From: Pigmentiphaga aceris
Lineage (GTDB): Bacteria > Pseudomonadota > Gammaproteobacteria > Burkholderiales > Burkholderiaceae_B
Direction of reading: 5' to 3'
Assembly: GCF_008119665.1 (NCBI RefSeq)
Contig: NZ_CP043046.1
Location: 1,550,001-1,614,000 of the forward strand
DNA length: 64,000 nucleotides
The stretch's first letter is position 1. The number at the start of each line of letters is the position of its first letter. Positions 29,453-39,965 of the stretch are shown here, in pieces. A program made the translations under genes and the position numbers. Under the pieces are notes generated by a model. It saw nothing but the letters and a program-made list of their open reading frames with translations, ran no database searches and was not told the DNA's origin.

Positions 29453-31387
29453 ATGGATCTGACGGGTTTTCTTGCGCAGATGCTCAACGGCTTGGCCGAG
29501 GCATCATCGCTATTCTTGGTGGCCGCTGGCCTCTCGCTGATCTTCGGCGTGACCCGCATTGTCAATTTCGCACACGGCTCGCTCTACATGCTGGGCGTGT
29601 ATGTGGCGTATTCGCTGGTCGAGCGCATCGGCGGCAGCGCGCTCGGTTTCTGGTTCGGGCTGATCGCCGCGTCGCTGATCGTGGGTGCCGTCGGTGCGGC
29701 CATCGAAATCGTATTGCTGCGTCGGATCTACCGCGCACCTGAACTCTTCCAGTTGCTGGCGACCTTTGCGCTGGTATTGATCATCAATGACGCCGCCCTG
29801 TGGATCTGGGGTGCCGAAGACTTGCTGGGCCGTCGCGCCCCGGGCATGACCGGCGCTATCGATCTGTTTGGTCGTCAATACCCCGTCTACAACCTGGCGC
29901 TGATTGTCATCGGCCCGATTGTGCTGGGCTTGTTGTGGCTGCTGCTGACCCGTACCCGCTGGGGCACGCTGGTGCGCGCCGCCACGCAAGACCGCGAGAT
30001 GTTGGGTGCGCTGGGCGTGAACCAGGCGTGGCTGTTCACTGGCGTGTTCGCGCTGGGCGCGATGCTGGCAGGCTTGGGCGGCGCGGTGCAACTGCCGCGC
30101 GAACCCGCCAGCCTCGGGCTTGATCTGCGCGTCATCGGCGATGCCTTCGTGGTCGTGGTGGTAGGCGGCATGGGCTCGATTCCGGGTGCCTATGTGGCCG
30201 CGCTGATCATTGCGGAACTGAAGGCGCTTTGCGTGGGCCTGGGTACGGTCACGCTGCTGGGCATCAGCATTTCGTTCCCGAAGCTGACACTGGTGGTGGA
30301 ATTCGTATTCATGGCCTTGGTGCTGGTCTTCCGGCCCTGGGGGCTGTTCGGCAAACCGCAGGGTGCCAGCCGCAATTCTGCTCCCTTGGAAGCACCGCTG
30401 CGCGCCGCGTCCAAGTCTTTCAAGCTGATGGCCGTGGTGGTGTTTGCGGCGCTGGCGGTCTTGCCCTTGCTGTCGCCCTGGTTGCCTTATGCCACCGTGC
30501 TGACGCAGGACATTCTGGTGGCCGTGCTGTTTGCCATCAGCCTGCACTTCATCATGGGGCCGGCCGGCATGCACTCCTTCGGTCACGCCGCGTACTTCGG
30601 TCTGGGCGCATATGGGGCTGCGCTGCTGTTGAAAAGCGCATCCATGCCAATGCCGCTTGCGCTGGCCTTGGCCCCCATGGTGGCCGGGGCGGGCGCGCTG
30701 ATCTTCGGCTGGTTCTGCGTGCGCCTGTCCGGTGTCTACCTGGCCATGCTGACGCTCGCGTTCTCGCAGATTGTCTGGTCCGTGGTGTACCAGTGGGACG
30801 ACTTCACGGGCGGGTCAAACGGCATTGTGGGCGTGTGGCCGGCCGAATGGCTGTCCGGCACGCCGTACTACTACCTGAGCCTGGCGCTGGTCGGCCTGTC
30901 CATCATCGTGTTGCGACGGGTACTGTTCTCGCCCTTCGGTTACGCCTTGCGAGCTGGGCGGGATTCGCCGCTGCGTGCAGATGCGATCGGTATTGACGTC
31001 AAGCGCATCCAGTGGATCGGCTTTGTGATCGCGGGCCTGTTTGCGGGCTTGGCAGGTTCGCTGTTTGTCTTCTCCAAAGGCAGCATCTCGCCAGATGCAA
31101 TGGCGGTGGGCAAGTCGGTTGACGGCCTGGTGATGGTGCTGCTGGGCGGTATTCAGACTTTGGTTGGCCCGATCGTGGGGGCGGCCAGCTTCAGCCTGCT
31201 GCAGGACTACATCATTCGATCCACGGAATATTGGCGCGCCTTGTTCGGCGGCGTGATCTTGCTGCTGGTGCTGGTGTTCCCGCAAGGCATTGCAGGCTTC
31301 TGCCGCGAGCTGGGTGAGCGCTGGCAAGCACGAAAGGGCAGCAACGGCAACGGGGCTTCGTTGGCAACATCCAAGGAGGCATCATGA
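29453..31387 (+). CDS. fused LivH-LivM type ABC permease
   Basis: A 644-residue membrane protein that joins two permease subunits normally encoded apart. Residues 1-300 are LivH-like (TRIVNFAHGSLYMLGVY near 36, VVGGMGSIPGA near 240). Residues 325-620 are LivM-like (GPAGMHSFGHAAYFGLGAYGA near 365, SVDGLVMVLLGGIQTLVGP near 560). A linker of about 25 polar residues separates them. Together they form the inner-membrane channel of the importer. The gene overlaps the ATPase gene by four bases (ATGA). Fusions of this kind are known in Burkholderiales importers and fix the 1:1 ratio. Confidence 0.9.
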   Translation: MDLTGFLAQMLNGLAEASSLFLVAAGLSLIFGVTRIVNFAHGSLYMLGVYVAYSLVERIGGSALGFWFGLIAASLIVGAVGAAIEIVLLRRIYRAPELFQLLATFALVLIINDAALWIWGAEDLLGRRAPGMTGAIDLFGRQYPVYNLALIVIGPIVLGLLWLLLTRTRWGTLVRAATQDREMLGALGVNQAWLFTGVFALGAMLAGLGGAVQLPREPASLGLDLRVIGDAFVVVVVGGMGSIPGAYVAALIIAELKALCVGLGTVTLLGISISFPKLTLVVEFVFMALVLVFRPWGLFGKPQGASRNSAPLEAPLRAASKSFKLMAVVVFAALAVLPLLSPWLPYATVLTQDILVAVLFAISLHFIMGPAGMHSFGHAAYFGLGAYGAALLLKSASMPMPLALALAPMVAGAGALIFGWFCVRLSGVYLAMLTLAFSQIVWSVVYQWDDFTGGSNGIVGVWPAEWLSGTPYYYLSLALVGLSIIVLRRVLFSPFGYALRAGRDSPLRADAIGIDVKRIQWIGFVIAGLFAGLAGSLFVFSKGSISPDAMAVGKSVDGLVMVLLGGIQTLVGPIVGAASFSLLQDYIIRSTEYWRALFGGVILLLVLVFPQGIAGFCRELGERWQARKGSNGNGASLATSKEAS

Positions 31388-32157
31388 GTCTCTTGCAGGT
31401 CAGAAACATCAGCAAGTCCTTCGGTGGCGTGCAGGCTGTTGCCGGTATCAGTTTCGATGTGGCGGCAGGTGAACTGCTTGCGCTGATCGGCCCGAACGGT
31501 GCAGGCAAGTCCACCACCTTCAATATGGTCGGCGGGCAATTGGCGGCGTCCAGCGGGTCGGTGAAACTCGATGGCCACGAACTGGTGGGCATGCGTCCGC
31601 GCGATATCTGGCGGCTTGGCGTAGGCCGGACGTTCCAGATCGCCGCCACCTTTGCGTCGCTTACCGTGGTGGAAAACGTGCAGATGGCCTTGCTGTCGCA
31701 CCGCAGCCGTATCTATTCCTGGTTCAGCCGCGCAGCAAACGAATATCGCAGTGAGGCCATGGAATTGCTGGCCCAGGTGGGCATGGCTGCGCAGGCCGAC
31801 CGGCCTTGCAGTGAACTGGCCTATGGTGACGTGAAACGTGTCGAGCTGGCCATGGGTTTGGCCAACGATCCCAAGCTGTTGTTGATGGACGAGCCTACTG
31901 CCGGCATGGCACCGCAGGAACGCAATGATTTGATGGCGCTGACCAAGCGCCTGGTGGTCGATCGCGGCATGGCGGTGCTGTTCACCGAGCACAGCATGGA
32001 CGTGGTGTTTGCCTATGCCGACCGCATGATCGTACTGGCGCGCGGCAAGCTGATCGCTGAAGGCAGCGCGCAGGAAATCCGCAATCATCCCAAGGTGCAG
32101 GAAGTGTATTTCGGCAGCGGCAAGACCTTCGAGAAACCTACCGGAGTGGCCGCATGA
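31384..32157 (+). CDS. LivG-type ABC ATPase
   Basis: A 257-residue ATP-binding subunit. Walker A is GPNGAGKST (about 38-46), the signature is LAYGDVKR (about 145) in place of LSGGQ/LSYG, Walker B is LLLMDEPTAGM (about 163), and the switch histidine lies in FTEHSMDVVF. The extended C-terminus is typical of LivG. It overlaps its neighbours by ATGA on both sides, so the three genes are translationally coupled. Confidence 0.92.
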   Translation: MSLLQVRNISKSFGGVQAVAGISFDVAAGELLALIGPNGAGKSTTFNMVGGQLAASSGSVKLDGHELVGMRPRDIWRLGVGRTFQIAATFASLTVVENVQMALLSHRSRIYSWFSRAANEYRSEAMELLAQVGMAAQADRPCSELAYGDVKRVELAMGLANDPKLLLMDEPTAGMAPQERNDLMALTKRLVVDRGMAVLFTEHSMDVVFAYADRMIVLARGKLIAEGSAQEIRNHPKVQEVYFGSGKTFEKPTGVAA

Positions 32158-32924
32158 GCACGCTTGCTTCTCGTTCTTCTACGGCCTCGGCTGCTGATGC
32201 CAACCTGCTGTTGAAGGTGCAGGATCTGAACGCCTGGTACGGCGCGGCGCACATTCTGTTCGATGTGTCGCTGGATGTGCGGCGTGGCGAGGTGGTGGCC
32301 TTGATGGGTCGTAATGGCGCGGGCAAGTCGACCACGCTGAAGGCGATCATGGGCATGCTGGCCAAGCGGCGCGGCAACATTGCGTTCATGGGGCAGGACA
32401 TCAGTTCGCGTGAACCGTTTGAGGTGGCGCGGATGGGGTTGGGGTTTGTGCCGGAAGATCGGCGGGTGTTTACTGATCTGAGTGTGACGGAGAACCTGGA
32501 GGTTGGGCGTCAGCCGGCGCGGAAGTGGCCGGATGGGACGGATGCGTTGAATTGGCAGCCGGAGGCTTTGTATAAGCTGTTCCCGAATCTGGGGGAGATG
32601 CGGAATCGGCCGGGTGGGCAGATGAGCGGCGGTGAGCAGCAGATGCTGACGGTTGCGCGGACGCTGATGGGGAATCCGTTTGTGGTGTTGTTGGATGAGC
32701 CGTCTGAGGGTGTTGCGCCGGTGATTGTGGAGCAGATGGCGCAGATGATTCTTGAGCTGAAGGCGCGGGGTGCGAGCATTCTGTTGTCTGAGCAGAATGT
32801 GCACTTTGCCGAGCTGGTGTCGGATCGGGTTTATGTGCTTGAAAAGGGGCAGATTCGGTATACGGGCAGCATGGCTGAGCTGGCTGAGAATGAGGAAGTT
32901 CGGCGGGCTTATTTGACGGTTTGA
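32154..32924 (+). CDS. LivF-type ABC ATPase
   Basis: A 256-residue ATP-binding subunit with a 20-residue Ser/Ala-rich start. Walker A is GRNGAGKST (about 52-60), the signature is MSGGEQQML (about 160), Walker B is VVLLDEPSEGV (about 180), and LSEQNVHFA carries the switch region. The last half (from about 32400) uses codons ending in G and T far more than the first half, part of a local strand bias that continues beyond the gene. Last gene of the importer operon. Confidence 0.92.
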   Translation: MSTLASRSSTASAADANLLLKVQDLNAWYGAAHILFDVSLDVRRGEVVALMGRNGAGKSTTLKAIMGMLAKRRGNIAFMGQDISSREPFEVARMGLGFVPEDRRVFTDLSVTENLEVGRQPARKWPDGTDALNWQPEALYKLFPNLGEMRNRPGGQMSGGEQQMLTVARTLMGNPFVVLLDEPSEGVAPVIVEQMAQMILELKARGASILLSEQNVHFAELVSDRVYVLEKGQIRYTGSMAELAENEEVRRAYLTV

Positions 32925-33545
32925 ATGGTTTTGCTTTGGTTGCTTGGGGCGGTCCTTTATGGGGCTGCCCTTTGTTTTTGGTGGGTCGTGGCGGTGTGTC
33001 TTTCTTTTGCCAGTCGCGGGTGGTGGGGCCGGCTCGTCTGCCCCGCTGGACGTTGGCGTCGGGACTCCCGCCCTCCACCTCGTCCAGAAGGGCAGCCAAC
33101 CCGGCCCCACCACCCACGCCTTCAAGGTCGTTTGGTTAAAAGCCAATCCCGCCTGTGGACGGCTCCGTCTTTCTGGCTGCTTGGTGCTGGAATCGGTTCT
33201 CGGCATTCGTTGGCCATCGTCTTTTAATCGCCGTGCGGCTGGCCTTGGGGATTGGTTGGCCAGGTCGCCACGAAGTAGCTCAACGGCTCGCGTTTCGGAG
33301 TGTCCTTCAGTGGCCTTTTACATTTCGGCAGTTCGGTACGTCACCAATCCTTCAACGGGTGGGGTGACACGGAAGCGGGTGGCCGCGCATACAGGCATGC
33401 GACGAAAAGGCGTTTGGCGGCCTTCTGCGTTCTGGCGTTGGGACTTCGAGTTTTCAGCGGGTGGGGTGACGCTGGCGCGGGTAGATGCGCGTCGCCTGCT
33501 CGCGATGGGAAGGGCGTTGGTGCGCAGCTTGATGTGCTGAACGAG
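32925..33545. other. non-coding spacer with repeats, left of the IS element
   Basis: A 621-bp stretch without a credible gene. It is rich in G and T on the plus strand. It contains a long imperfect inverted repeat (33018-33115) and a direct repeat CGGGTGGGGTGAC (33356-33368 and 33458-33470). Open frames across it have no recognisable product. Confidence 0.6.
33018..33115. repeat. long inverted repeat
   Basis: A perfect 15-bp pair GGGTGGTGGGGCCGG (33018-33032) and its complement CCGGCCCCACCACCC (33101-33115) enclose weaker nested pairs such as CTGGACG/CGTCCAG. The whole could fold into a structure of about 100 nt in RNA or cruciform DNA. It may act as a transcript end for the ABC operon or be a REP/MITE-like repeat; there is no T-run. 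Confidence 0.65.
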
Positions 33546-33584
33546 TGTAGTGGTCAAGTTTTAATGGACACGGAGATAGGGTGT

Positions 33585-34762
<1,178 letters not shown>

Positions 34763-34800
34763 CTATCGAGGTGTCCACTTTTATTGGACCACTACAGAGA

Positions 34801-37800
34801 TCAGTGGTTCTTGCGCAGGGCGTTCACGCGGTCGGGGACGTTTTCCCAGGCGGCTTTGTCGGGGGCGTAGCGGGCGCGCATGTAGGCGATGAGGTCGGCG
34901 ATCTGGGTGTCGTTCATGCTGTTGCCGAAGGCGGGCATGTAGCCTAGGTCGCCGGTGGCGGGGTCGGCGATGCCGTTCAGGATTACCTGGATCAGGTTGT
35001 CAGGTTTGTCGCTGTGCAGGTTGGTGTTGAGCGCAAGCGGCGGACGGACGCCGAACATGGGGGCTGCGTTGCGGGTGTCGTGGCAGACGGCGCAGGCTCC
35101 TTCGAAGATGCGTTCGCCGTTGGGGGGGAATACTTGGGTGCTGCGGTCTGCGGCGGTTTCCAGTGCGGTGATGCTGGCGGCACGTTCGGTGTCGGTGGTG
35201 GTGACGGGGTTGAGTGACGCCAGGTATACGGCCATGGCGCGCACGTCTTGTTCGGGCAGTTGTGACAGGCCTTGCACCACGGGGGCCATGGGGCCGGCGG
35301 CGACGCCGTGGGCGGGTGAGAAGCCTGTGCGCAGGTAGGAGAAGTAATCGTTTTCTGTCCACGGAATCGGTGAGCGGGACAGGGCGTTCAGGGGTGGGGC
35401 TTCCCATCCTTCTGCTTCGCCTCCGGCCAACCAGGCCTGTGCGCCTGTTTTTTCTGCGCCCAGGGCGTTGCGGGGCGTGTGACAGGCTCCGCAGTGGCCG
35501 ATGCCTTGCACCAGATACGCGCCTCGGTTCCAGACGGTGGACTGGGTTTCGTCGGGCTGGTAGACCTTGTTTTCGTGGAACAGCAGGTTCCAGCCGGCCA
35601 TCAATGGGCGCACGCTGAATGGGAAGGCCAGCTTGGTTTCCGGTGGCGTGGCGCGTACGGCCGGTTCCGACATCAGGTAGGCGTACAAGGCCTGCATGTC
35701 GGCGTCGGTGAGCTTGGCGAAGTCGGTGTACGGGAAGGCAGGGTAGAGCTGGCGGCCGTCGCGGTGGATGCCTTGTCGCATGGCTCGATCAAAAGCCTGG
35801 AATGACCACATCCCGATGCCGGTTTCCGGGTCGGGGGTGATGTTGGTGGTGAAGATCTGACCGAAGGGGGTGTCCAGTGCCAGGCCGCCCGTGTTCGGTG
35901 TGCCGCCCGGCACCGTGTGGCAGACCACGCAGTCGCCGGCGGCGGCGACCAGGCGGCCTCGGTCGATGGCGGCGGTGGAGTAGATGCTCAGGTCGGGCGT
36001 GACAGGTGGAATCTCTGCGCGCCACGGCATGGCCGTCACGAGCAATCCGGTGGCTGCGGCCGCAATGCCACCCAGCCACGCACCGGCCACGCGACGCGAT
36101 GGGCGGCGGGGTTCGGTGGTCAGTGCGGCGCGGGCTGCCGCACCGTTGAAAGGCGGCTCGCGCAGCCGGACGCCGGTGGCGTCGAAGATGGCGTTGGCGA
36201 CGGCTGCTGCGGCGGGCAGCGATGCGGCGTCTGACCAAGCCAAGCCCGTCGGGACGCTGACCGTGGTGCTGGCGGGCGCTACTTCGTAGTTCGTGCTGGC
36301 GACGTTCACATCAGCGGATGGCACGATCGCCGTCCCCGGCGTGTCGGTTGTGCCCCAATCATCGAATGCTGCCGGTGCCTGCAGCAGACGGCCGGTGGTG
36401 TCTCGCACCTGGTCTTCGATCTGGCGTGCGCCGGGCGCAGCGGCTTGCATGTGCTCCAGGTCGTGGCCGACGACTACCCGCGTGATGTCGATGCGGCCAT
36501 CGGTCGGGTCGACCGCCACGTCGGCGACCCATGCAGACCAGCTGCGCTGCGCAGGGTCCACTGAATCGTCGATCACGCTGGCGTAGGCAAACCCTCGGCC
36601 GGTGCGTGGCGTGCTGCCGTTGTTGGGGGCAGAGCCTGGCTTGTTGCCGGCACGCTGATCTGGGTTTGACGAGGTGCCCGCCCAGCCTGCGTGCTCAGAC
36701 ACCTGACGCACCAATGCTGCGCCGCGCGCATCGTCCAGATGGCGCAGGCGATAGTCGACCGGATCGATTTCAGATGCTGCCGCCGCTTCGTCAATGAAGG
36801 ATTCCTGCGCGAAAACCTGCGCCGCTTGTTGTGCTGCACCCGCCTGGGCGACTGTCGCCACGGCCGCATTTTCCGGGACCGCGAGCGAGGCCGCGTCGAA
36901 ACGGTAAGGCACCAATCCCGGTTGGTTCACCGTTCCGCCACCATCCGACAGCAGGCGTGCCAGTGATGGCCGGCTTAAGTGGCTGCCATCGGCATGAATG
37001 GTCTGCGACAGAACATAACCATCGCCAGCGAGCGTCGCGCGAATCGATGTGCGGCCACGTGCTGTGTCAGCCTGTGATCCGGGCTGTTCGTGATGATTCA
37101 GCCCACGCGCATCCGCTGCTTTCTTGCCGCTGCCTGATGGCTGCAACACCTGATCTACATAAACAGATCCTTGCGCATTCGACATGTTCGACACATGCAC
37201 CGCGCGTCCAACAGCACGCGACAAGAGCACTGCATCTGCTGCCACATCGAACGCTGCATCGCATGTGGCTTGGCCATTGCCCAGCACACGAACCACATCC
37301 AGTGGCAGCCCTGTCAGCGCGGACAGCTCACGCCGCAAGGGCAGGGCAGGGGCGGCGCTCCAGACGCTGAGTCCGTCGCCATGCCACCACGCCACGGCCC
37401 AGGTGGAATCCGTGTTTGCCGTGACAGGCCAGCGATACTCGTGCGCGATGGCACGAGCGTCGGTTGTATCGTTCGCGTCATCGTCAGATGAAGCGCTCGT
37501 GGACGCAAGGCCTGCACGATTCGCAGATGCGCCTGTCTCAATATTCGCAGAAGCATGTGCCTGCGATGCGGACGTAGACGATGCATGTGTTGAAGACGAT
37601 GCCGAATCAGGCCTTCCGCCCGCATCCCCATTCGCCGCCGCATTGCTGCTGTGCCAAACCGTTCTCGGCGTATCGACCGCCGAAGCCGCTGACCACGCAA
37701 CATGCACACGTGCGGCAGCCTGACTGGCCGCATCTGAACTGAGCGCCACGACCCCGACAAAGTCGCCGTCGCGCACCACTCGCACCAGCCCAGGCAAACC

Positions 37801-37971
37801 TTGCACACCAGATTCATCCACGCGCAACACACGCGAACCGGTGTAGCGATGCCCGTTCCACTGCAGAACCGGTGGGCGCAGCACGCAGCCCCACAGCACA
37901 TCGGCTCCGTTGGGCGGGCTCAGGTCGGCACCGCCTACGGTCTGCATGGCACCAGGTTTCGACACGCTCAT
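34801..37971 (-). CDS. degenerate Mo-hydroxylase domain fused to triple cytochrome c, NicB-like
   Basis: A 1,056-residue protein. Residues 1-620 resemble the later part of a xanthine-dehydrogenase-type molybdenum subunit, but about 235 N-terminal residues present in the 774-residue protein encoded at 41037-43361 are missing. The catalytic block GAGESAS of that protein reads WSDAASL here, so the active-site glutamate is lost. A Ser/Ala/Asp-rich low-complexity stretch lies at about 95-170. A membrane helix (about 640) is followed by three haem c sites, CVVCH (about 682), CGACH (about 828) and CAVCH (about 961). In Pseudomonas putida, NicB carries both the Mo domain and three cytochromes and passes electrons from nicotinate to the respiratory chain. 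Here the protein is probably a membrane-bound electron carrier that docks NicA and the separate Mo subunit. It is last in the nicC-nicA-nicB order, 24 bp after nicA. Confidence 0.75.
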   Translation of the reverse strand: MSVSKPGAMQTVGGADLSPPNGADVLWGCVLRPPVLQWNGHRYTGSRVLRVDESGVQGLPGLVRVVRDGDFVGVVALSSDAASQAAARVHVAWSAASAVDTPRTVWHSSNAAANGDAGGRPDSASSSTHASSTSASQAHASANIETGASANRAGLASTSASSDDDANDTTDARAIAHEYRWPVTANTDSTWAVAWWHGDGLSVWSAAPALPLRRELSALTGLPLDVVRVLGNGQATCDAAFDVAADAVLLSRAVGRAVHVSNMSNAQGSVYVDQVLQPSGSGKKAADARGLNHHEQPGSQADTARGRTSIRATLAGDGYVLSQTIHADGSHLSRPSLARLLSDGGGTVNQPGLVPYRFDAASLAVPENAAVATVAQAGAAQQAAQVFAQESFIDEAAAASEIDPVDYRLRHLDDARGAALVRQVSEHAGWAGTSSNPDQRAGNKPGSAPNNGSTPRTGRGFAYASVIDDSVDPAQRSWSAWVADVAVDPTDGRIDITRVVVGHDLEHMQAAAPGARQIEDQVRDTTGRLLQAPAAFDDWGTTDTPGTAIVPSADVNVASTNYEVAPASTTVSVPTGLAWSDAASLPAAAAVANAIFDATGVRLREPPFNGAAARAALTTEPRRPSRRVAGAWLGGIAAAATGLLVTAMPWRAEIPPVTPDLSIYSTAAIDRGRLVAAAGDCVVCHTVPGGTPNTGGLALDTPFGQIFTTNITPDPETGIGMWSFQAFDRAMRQGIHRDGRQLYPAFPYTDFAKLTDADMQALYAYLMSEPAVRATPPETKLAFPFSVRPLMAGWNLLFHENKVYQPDETQSTVWNRGAYLVQGIGHCGACHTPRNALGAEKTGAQAWLAGGEAEGWEAPPLNALSRSPIPWTENDYFSYLRTGFSPAHGVAAGPMAPVVQGLSQLPEQDVRAMAVYLASLNPVTTTDTERAASITALETAADRSTQVFPPNGERIFEGACAVCHDTRNAAPMFGVRPPLALNTNLHSDKPDNLIQVILNGIADPATGDLGYMPAFGNSMNDTQIADLIAYMRARYAPDKAAWENVPDRVNALRKNH

Positions 37972-37995
37972 TTCCGCCGACTCATTTCAGACCAC

Positions 37996-38484
37996 TCATG
38001 GCGCACACCCGCCGCAGCGTTCGGCCGCGCAACGCACGGCGGCCAGGATTTCCATGTGTGTGCCGCAGCGGCACAGGTGGTACTGCAAGGCCTGGCGAAT
38101 GTCTGCTTCGGATGGCGACGGGTTGCGCAGCAGCAAGGCCTGTGTCGCCATGATCATGCCGTTCAAGCAGTAGCCGCACTGGGCCGCCTGCTGATCGATG
38201 AACGCCTGCTGCACCAGCCCGGGGGACTCGCTTGTACCAAGTCCTTCCAGCGTGGTGACGCGGCGCGTGCCGATGCCCTTGACGGGCACCACGCAGGACC
38301 GCGCCGGCAGGCCGTCCACCAGCACCGTACAGGCACCACACTCGCCCAGGCCGCAGCCGAACTTGGGGCCATTCAGCCCCAGGTCGTTGCGCAATACATA
38401 GAGCAGTGGCGTGTCGGGATTGACCTCGACCACATGACTGTGGTCGTTGACGTTGAGAATGACGTGGCGAGAGGTGGCGCGCAT
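37996..38484 (-). CDS. nicA: nicotinate dehydrogenase, 2Fe-2S subunit
   Basis: A 162-residue iron-sulfur subunit of a molybdenum hydroxylase. The plant-type ferredoxin cluster is in CGLGECGACTVL (about 44-55), and the second, helical cluster uses CGYCLNGM (about 100) and CRCGTH (about 137). In the NicAB enzyme it passes electrons from the Mo centre to the cytochrome part while nicotinate is hydroxylated to 6-hydroxynicotinate. It lies between nicC (25 bp) and the nicB-like gene (24 bp). Homologous IorA-type subunits serve other substrates; the nicC and nicX neighbours decide for nicotinate. Confidence 0.85.
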   Translation of the reverse strand: MRATSRHVILNVNDHSHVVEVNPDTPLLYVLRNDLGLNGPKFGCGLGECGACTVLVDGLPARSCVVPVKGIGTRRVTTLEGLGTSESPGLVQQAFIDQQAAQCGYCLNGMIMATQALLLRNPSPSEADIRQALQYHLCRCGTHMEILAAVRCAAERCGGCAP

Positions 38485-38509
38485 GGTGCGCAGAGCTTAC
38501 TGCGTGCGC

Positions 38510-39664
38510 TCAAGCCGCGGTCTTGCGGCGACCTTCGACCAGCGGTTCTTTGAACACGTCGTAGCCGAAGCACCAGTCGGGGTTTTCGTTGGTGCGCAGC
38601 CAGGTGTTGTTGTGTGACACCAGCTGCACGCGGCCCGCGCGTTCGGCACGGTTGTCTTCGTACAGGCGGAAGGCGGTTTCGTGGTCATCCAGGCCAACCT
38701 GCTGGAACACGCGCGTCAGCATGGCGGCATCTTCGATGGCCATGGCGGCACCTTGTGCCATGTGCGGTTTCATCGGGTGGCAGGCGTCGCCCAGCAACAC
38801 AATGCGGCCACGGCTCCACAGCGGCAGCGGGTCGCGTTCCAGCAGCGGCCACTTGGAAATTTCCTTGGTGCCGTTGATCAGTGCCTGCACAGTCGGGTGC
38901 CAGCCGGCGAAGGTGTCGCGCATTTCGGCCTGGCTGCTGGGCAAGTTGCTGTGGCTCAGGTTCCATTCGGCTTCCGGTACACCGGTCACGTAATAGATTT
39001 CGTCGCGCTTGCCGGTGACGAAGTACACCATCATGTGACGGTCGTCGGCCCACCACTTCACACACATGTCGAAGGGCAGGGGGCCGCTGTCTACCGGGGT
39101 CTGGAACACGGCGCGATGCGCGATCAGACCGGTGTACTTCGGCGGCTCGACGCCCAGCAGGTGTTCGCGCAGACGCGAATTCACACCATCGGCACCGATC
39201 ACGATGTCGGCTTCTTCGACCGTGCCATCGGCGAATGACAACTGCACCTTGTCGCCCAGGTCTTCGACCTTGGTCAGGCGCTTGTCGAATTCCAGAATGC
39301 CGGGGGGCAGGGCAGCAGTCATCAAGGCATGGAAGTCACCACGGTGGACGGTCAGGTAGCTTGCGCCATAGTGGGAAACCGCATAGTCACCGAGCGGGAT
39401 CTGGGCGAGGATATCGCCGGTCTTGCCGTCGCGGCTGTACCAGTAGTCGGGGTGCGAGCCCTGGCGGTTGAGTTCGTCTTCGATGCCGATCTCGCGCATG
39501 ATCTTCATCACGTTCGGGCCGACGTGGATGCCTGCTCCCAGACGCGAGAAACCCGGTGCCTGTTCATACAATTTGACGTTGAAACCCGCGCGCGCCAGCA
39601 AGGCTGCACCTGCAGTTCCGCCGAGGCCTGCGCCGATGACGGCGATTCTTGGTTTATTTTTCAC
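38510..39664 (-). CDS. nicC: 6-hydroxynicotinate 3-monooxygenase
   Basis: A 384-residue FAD monooxygenase that converts 6-hydroxynicotinate with NADH and oxygen to 2,5-dihydroxypyridine and CO2. The FAD motif is IAVIGAGLGGTAGA near the N-terminus, the middle block is VIGADGVNSRLRE, and the second FAD site is VLLGDACHPMKPHMAQGAAMAIEDA. These and stretches such as LGAGIHVGPNVMKI and CVKWWADDRHMMVYF closely fit P. putida NicC (382 residues). The start is a GTG with GGAG seven bases upstream rather than the ATG 11 codons earlier. It is first in the operon and divergent from nicX. Confidence 0.92.
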   Translation of the reverse strand: MKNKPRIAVIGAGLGGTAGAALLARAGFNVKLYEQAPGFSRLGAGIHVGPNVMKIMREIGIEDELNRQGSHPDYWYSRDGKTGDILAQIPLGDYAVSHYGASYLTVHRGDFHALMTAALPPGILEFDKRLTKVEDLGDKVQLSFADGTVEEADIVIGADGVNSRLREHLLGVEPPKYTGLIAHRAVFQTPVDSGPLPFDMCVKWWADDRHMMVYFVTGKRDEIYYVTGVPEAEWNLSHSNLPSSQAEMRDTFAGWHPTVQALINGTKEISKWPLLERDPLPLWSRGRIVLLGDACHPMKPHMAQGAAMAIEDAAMLTRVFQQVGLDDHETAFRLYEDNRAERAGRVQLVSHNNTWLRTNENPDWCFGYDVFKEPLVEGRRKTAA

Positions 39665-39877
39665 GAGGGGTCTCCGGAGATGATGCGCGTCCGACACTGG
39701 TTCGCCAATGGAAAATAAATGTACACACTAAATTTTCGGCTGTAAACGAGTTTGCCGGAAGCGGAGGAAAACTCCCTTTCACGGTGCGTTTTGCACCATC
39801 GTGAATCGCGTTTTGCCCTAATTTGGATGGGTTTTCCCCAGTTTTTCAGGCTGTCATGTCGCGCTATCAACTAGCTA

Positions 39878-39906
39878 TTGTCAGCCACCGCTCCAGCGGT
39901 GAGAAT
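39878..39906 (+). promoter_or_regulatory. probable nicX promoter
   Basis: -35 TTGTCA and -10 GAGAAT with 17-bp spacing place the start of transcription near 39913, inside the palindromic operator. This position would suit direct repression. Confidence 0.4.
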
Positions 39907-39908
39907 GC

Positions 39909-39920
39909 AGCGTATACGCT
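39909..39920. promoter_or_regulatory. palindromic operator AGCGTATACGCT
   Basis: A perfect 12-bp palindrome overlapping the predicted nicX start point. Nine of its bases recur upstream of the ABC operon (28049-28057) and the GTATAC core upstream of the MarR gene (27280-27285). The likely binder is the MarR protein encoded at 27315-27812 (inference). Confidence 0.5.
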
Positions 39921-39965
39921 AAATAAGTCGATTCAAAATCTTGCCGGCCATCCAGGAGAACAAGC

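Larger units (their letters stand above)
39665..39965. other. nicC-nicX divergent control region
   Basis: A 301-bp region, poorer in GC than the genes on either side, containing the start signals of both nic operons. For nicX, TTGTCA (39878-39883) and GAGAAT (39901-39906) are spaced by 17 bp. A perfect 12-bp palindrome sits at the expected start point. AT-rich sequence near 39712-39735 may hold the nicC promoter. Confidence 0.55.

Noticed and set aside
32944..33540. Open frame of 198 codons in the spacer after livF
   Set aside because: It runs through the inverted and direct repeats, has no family resemblance and no ribosome site.
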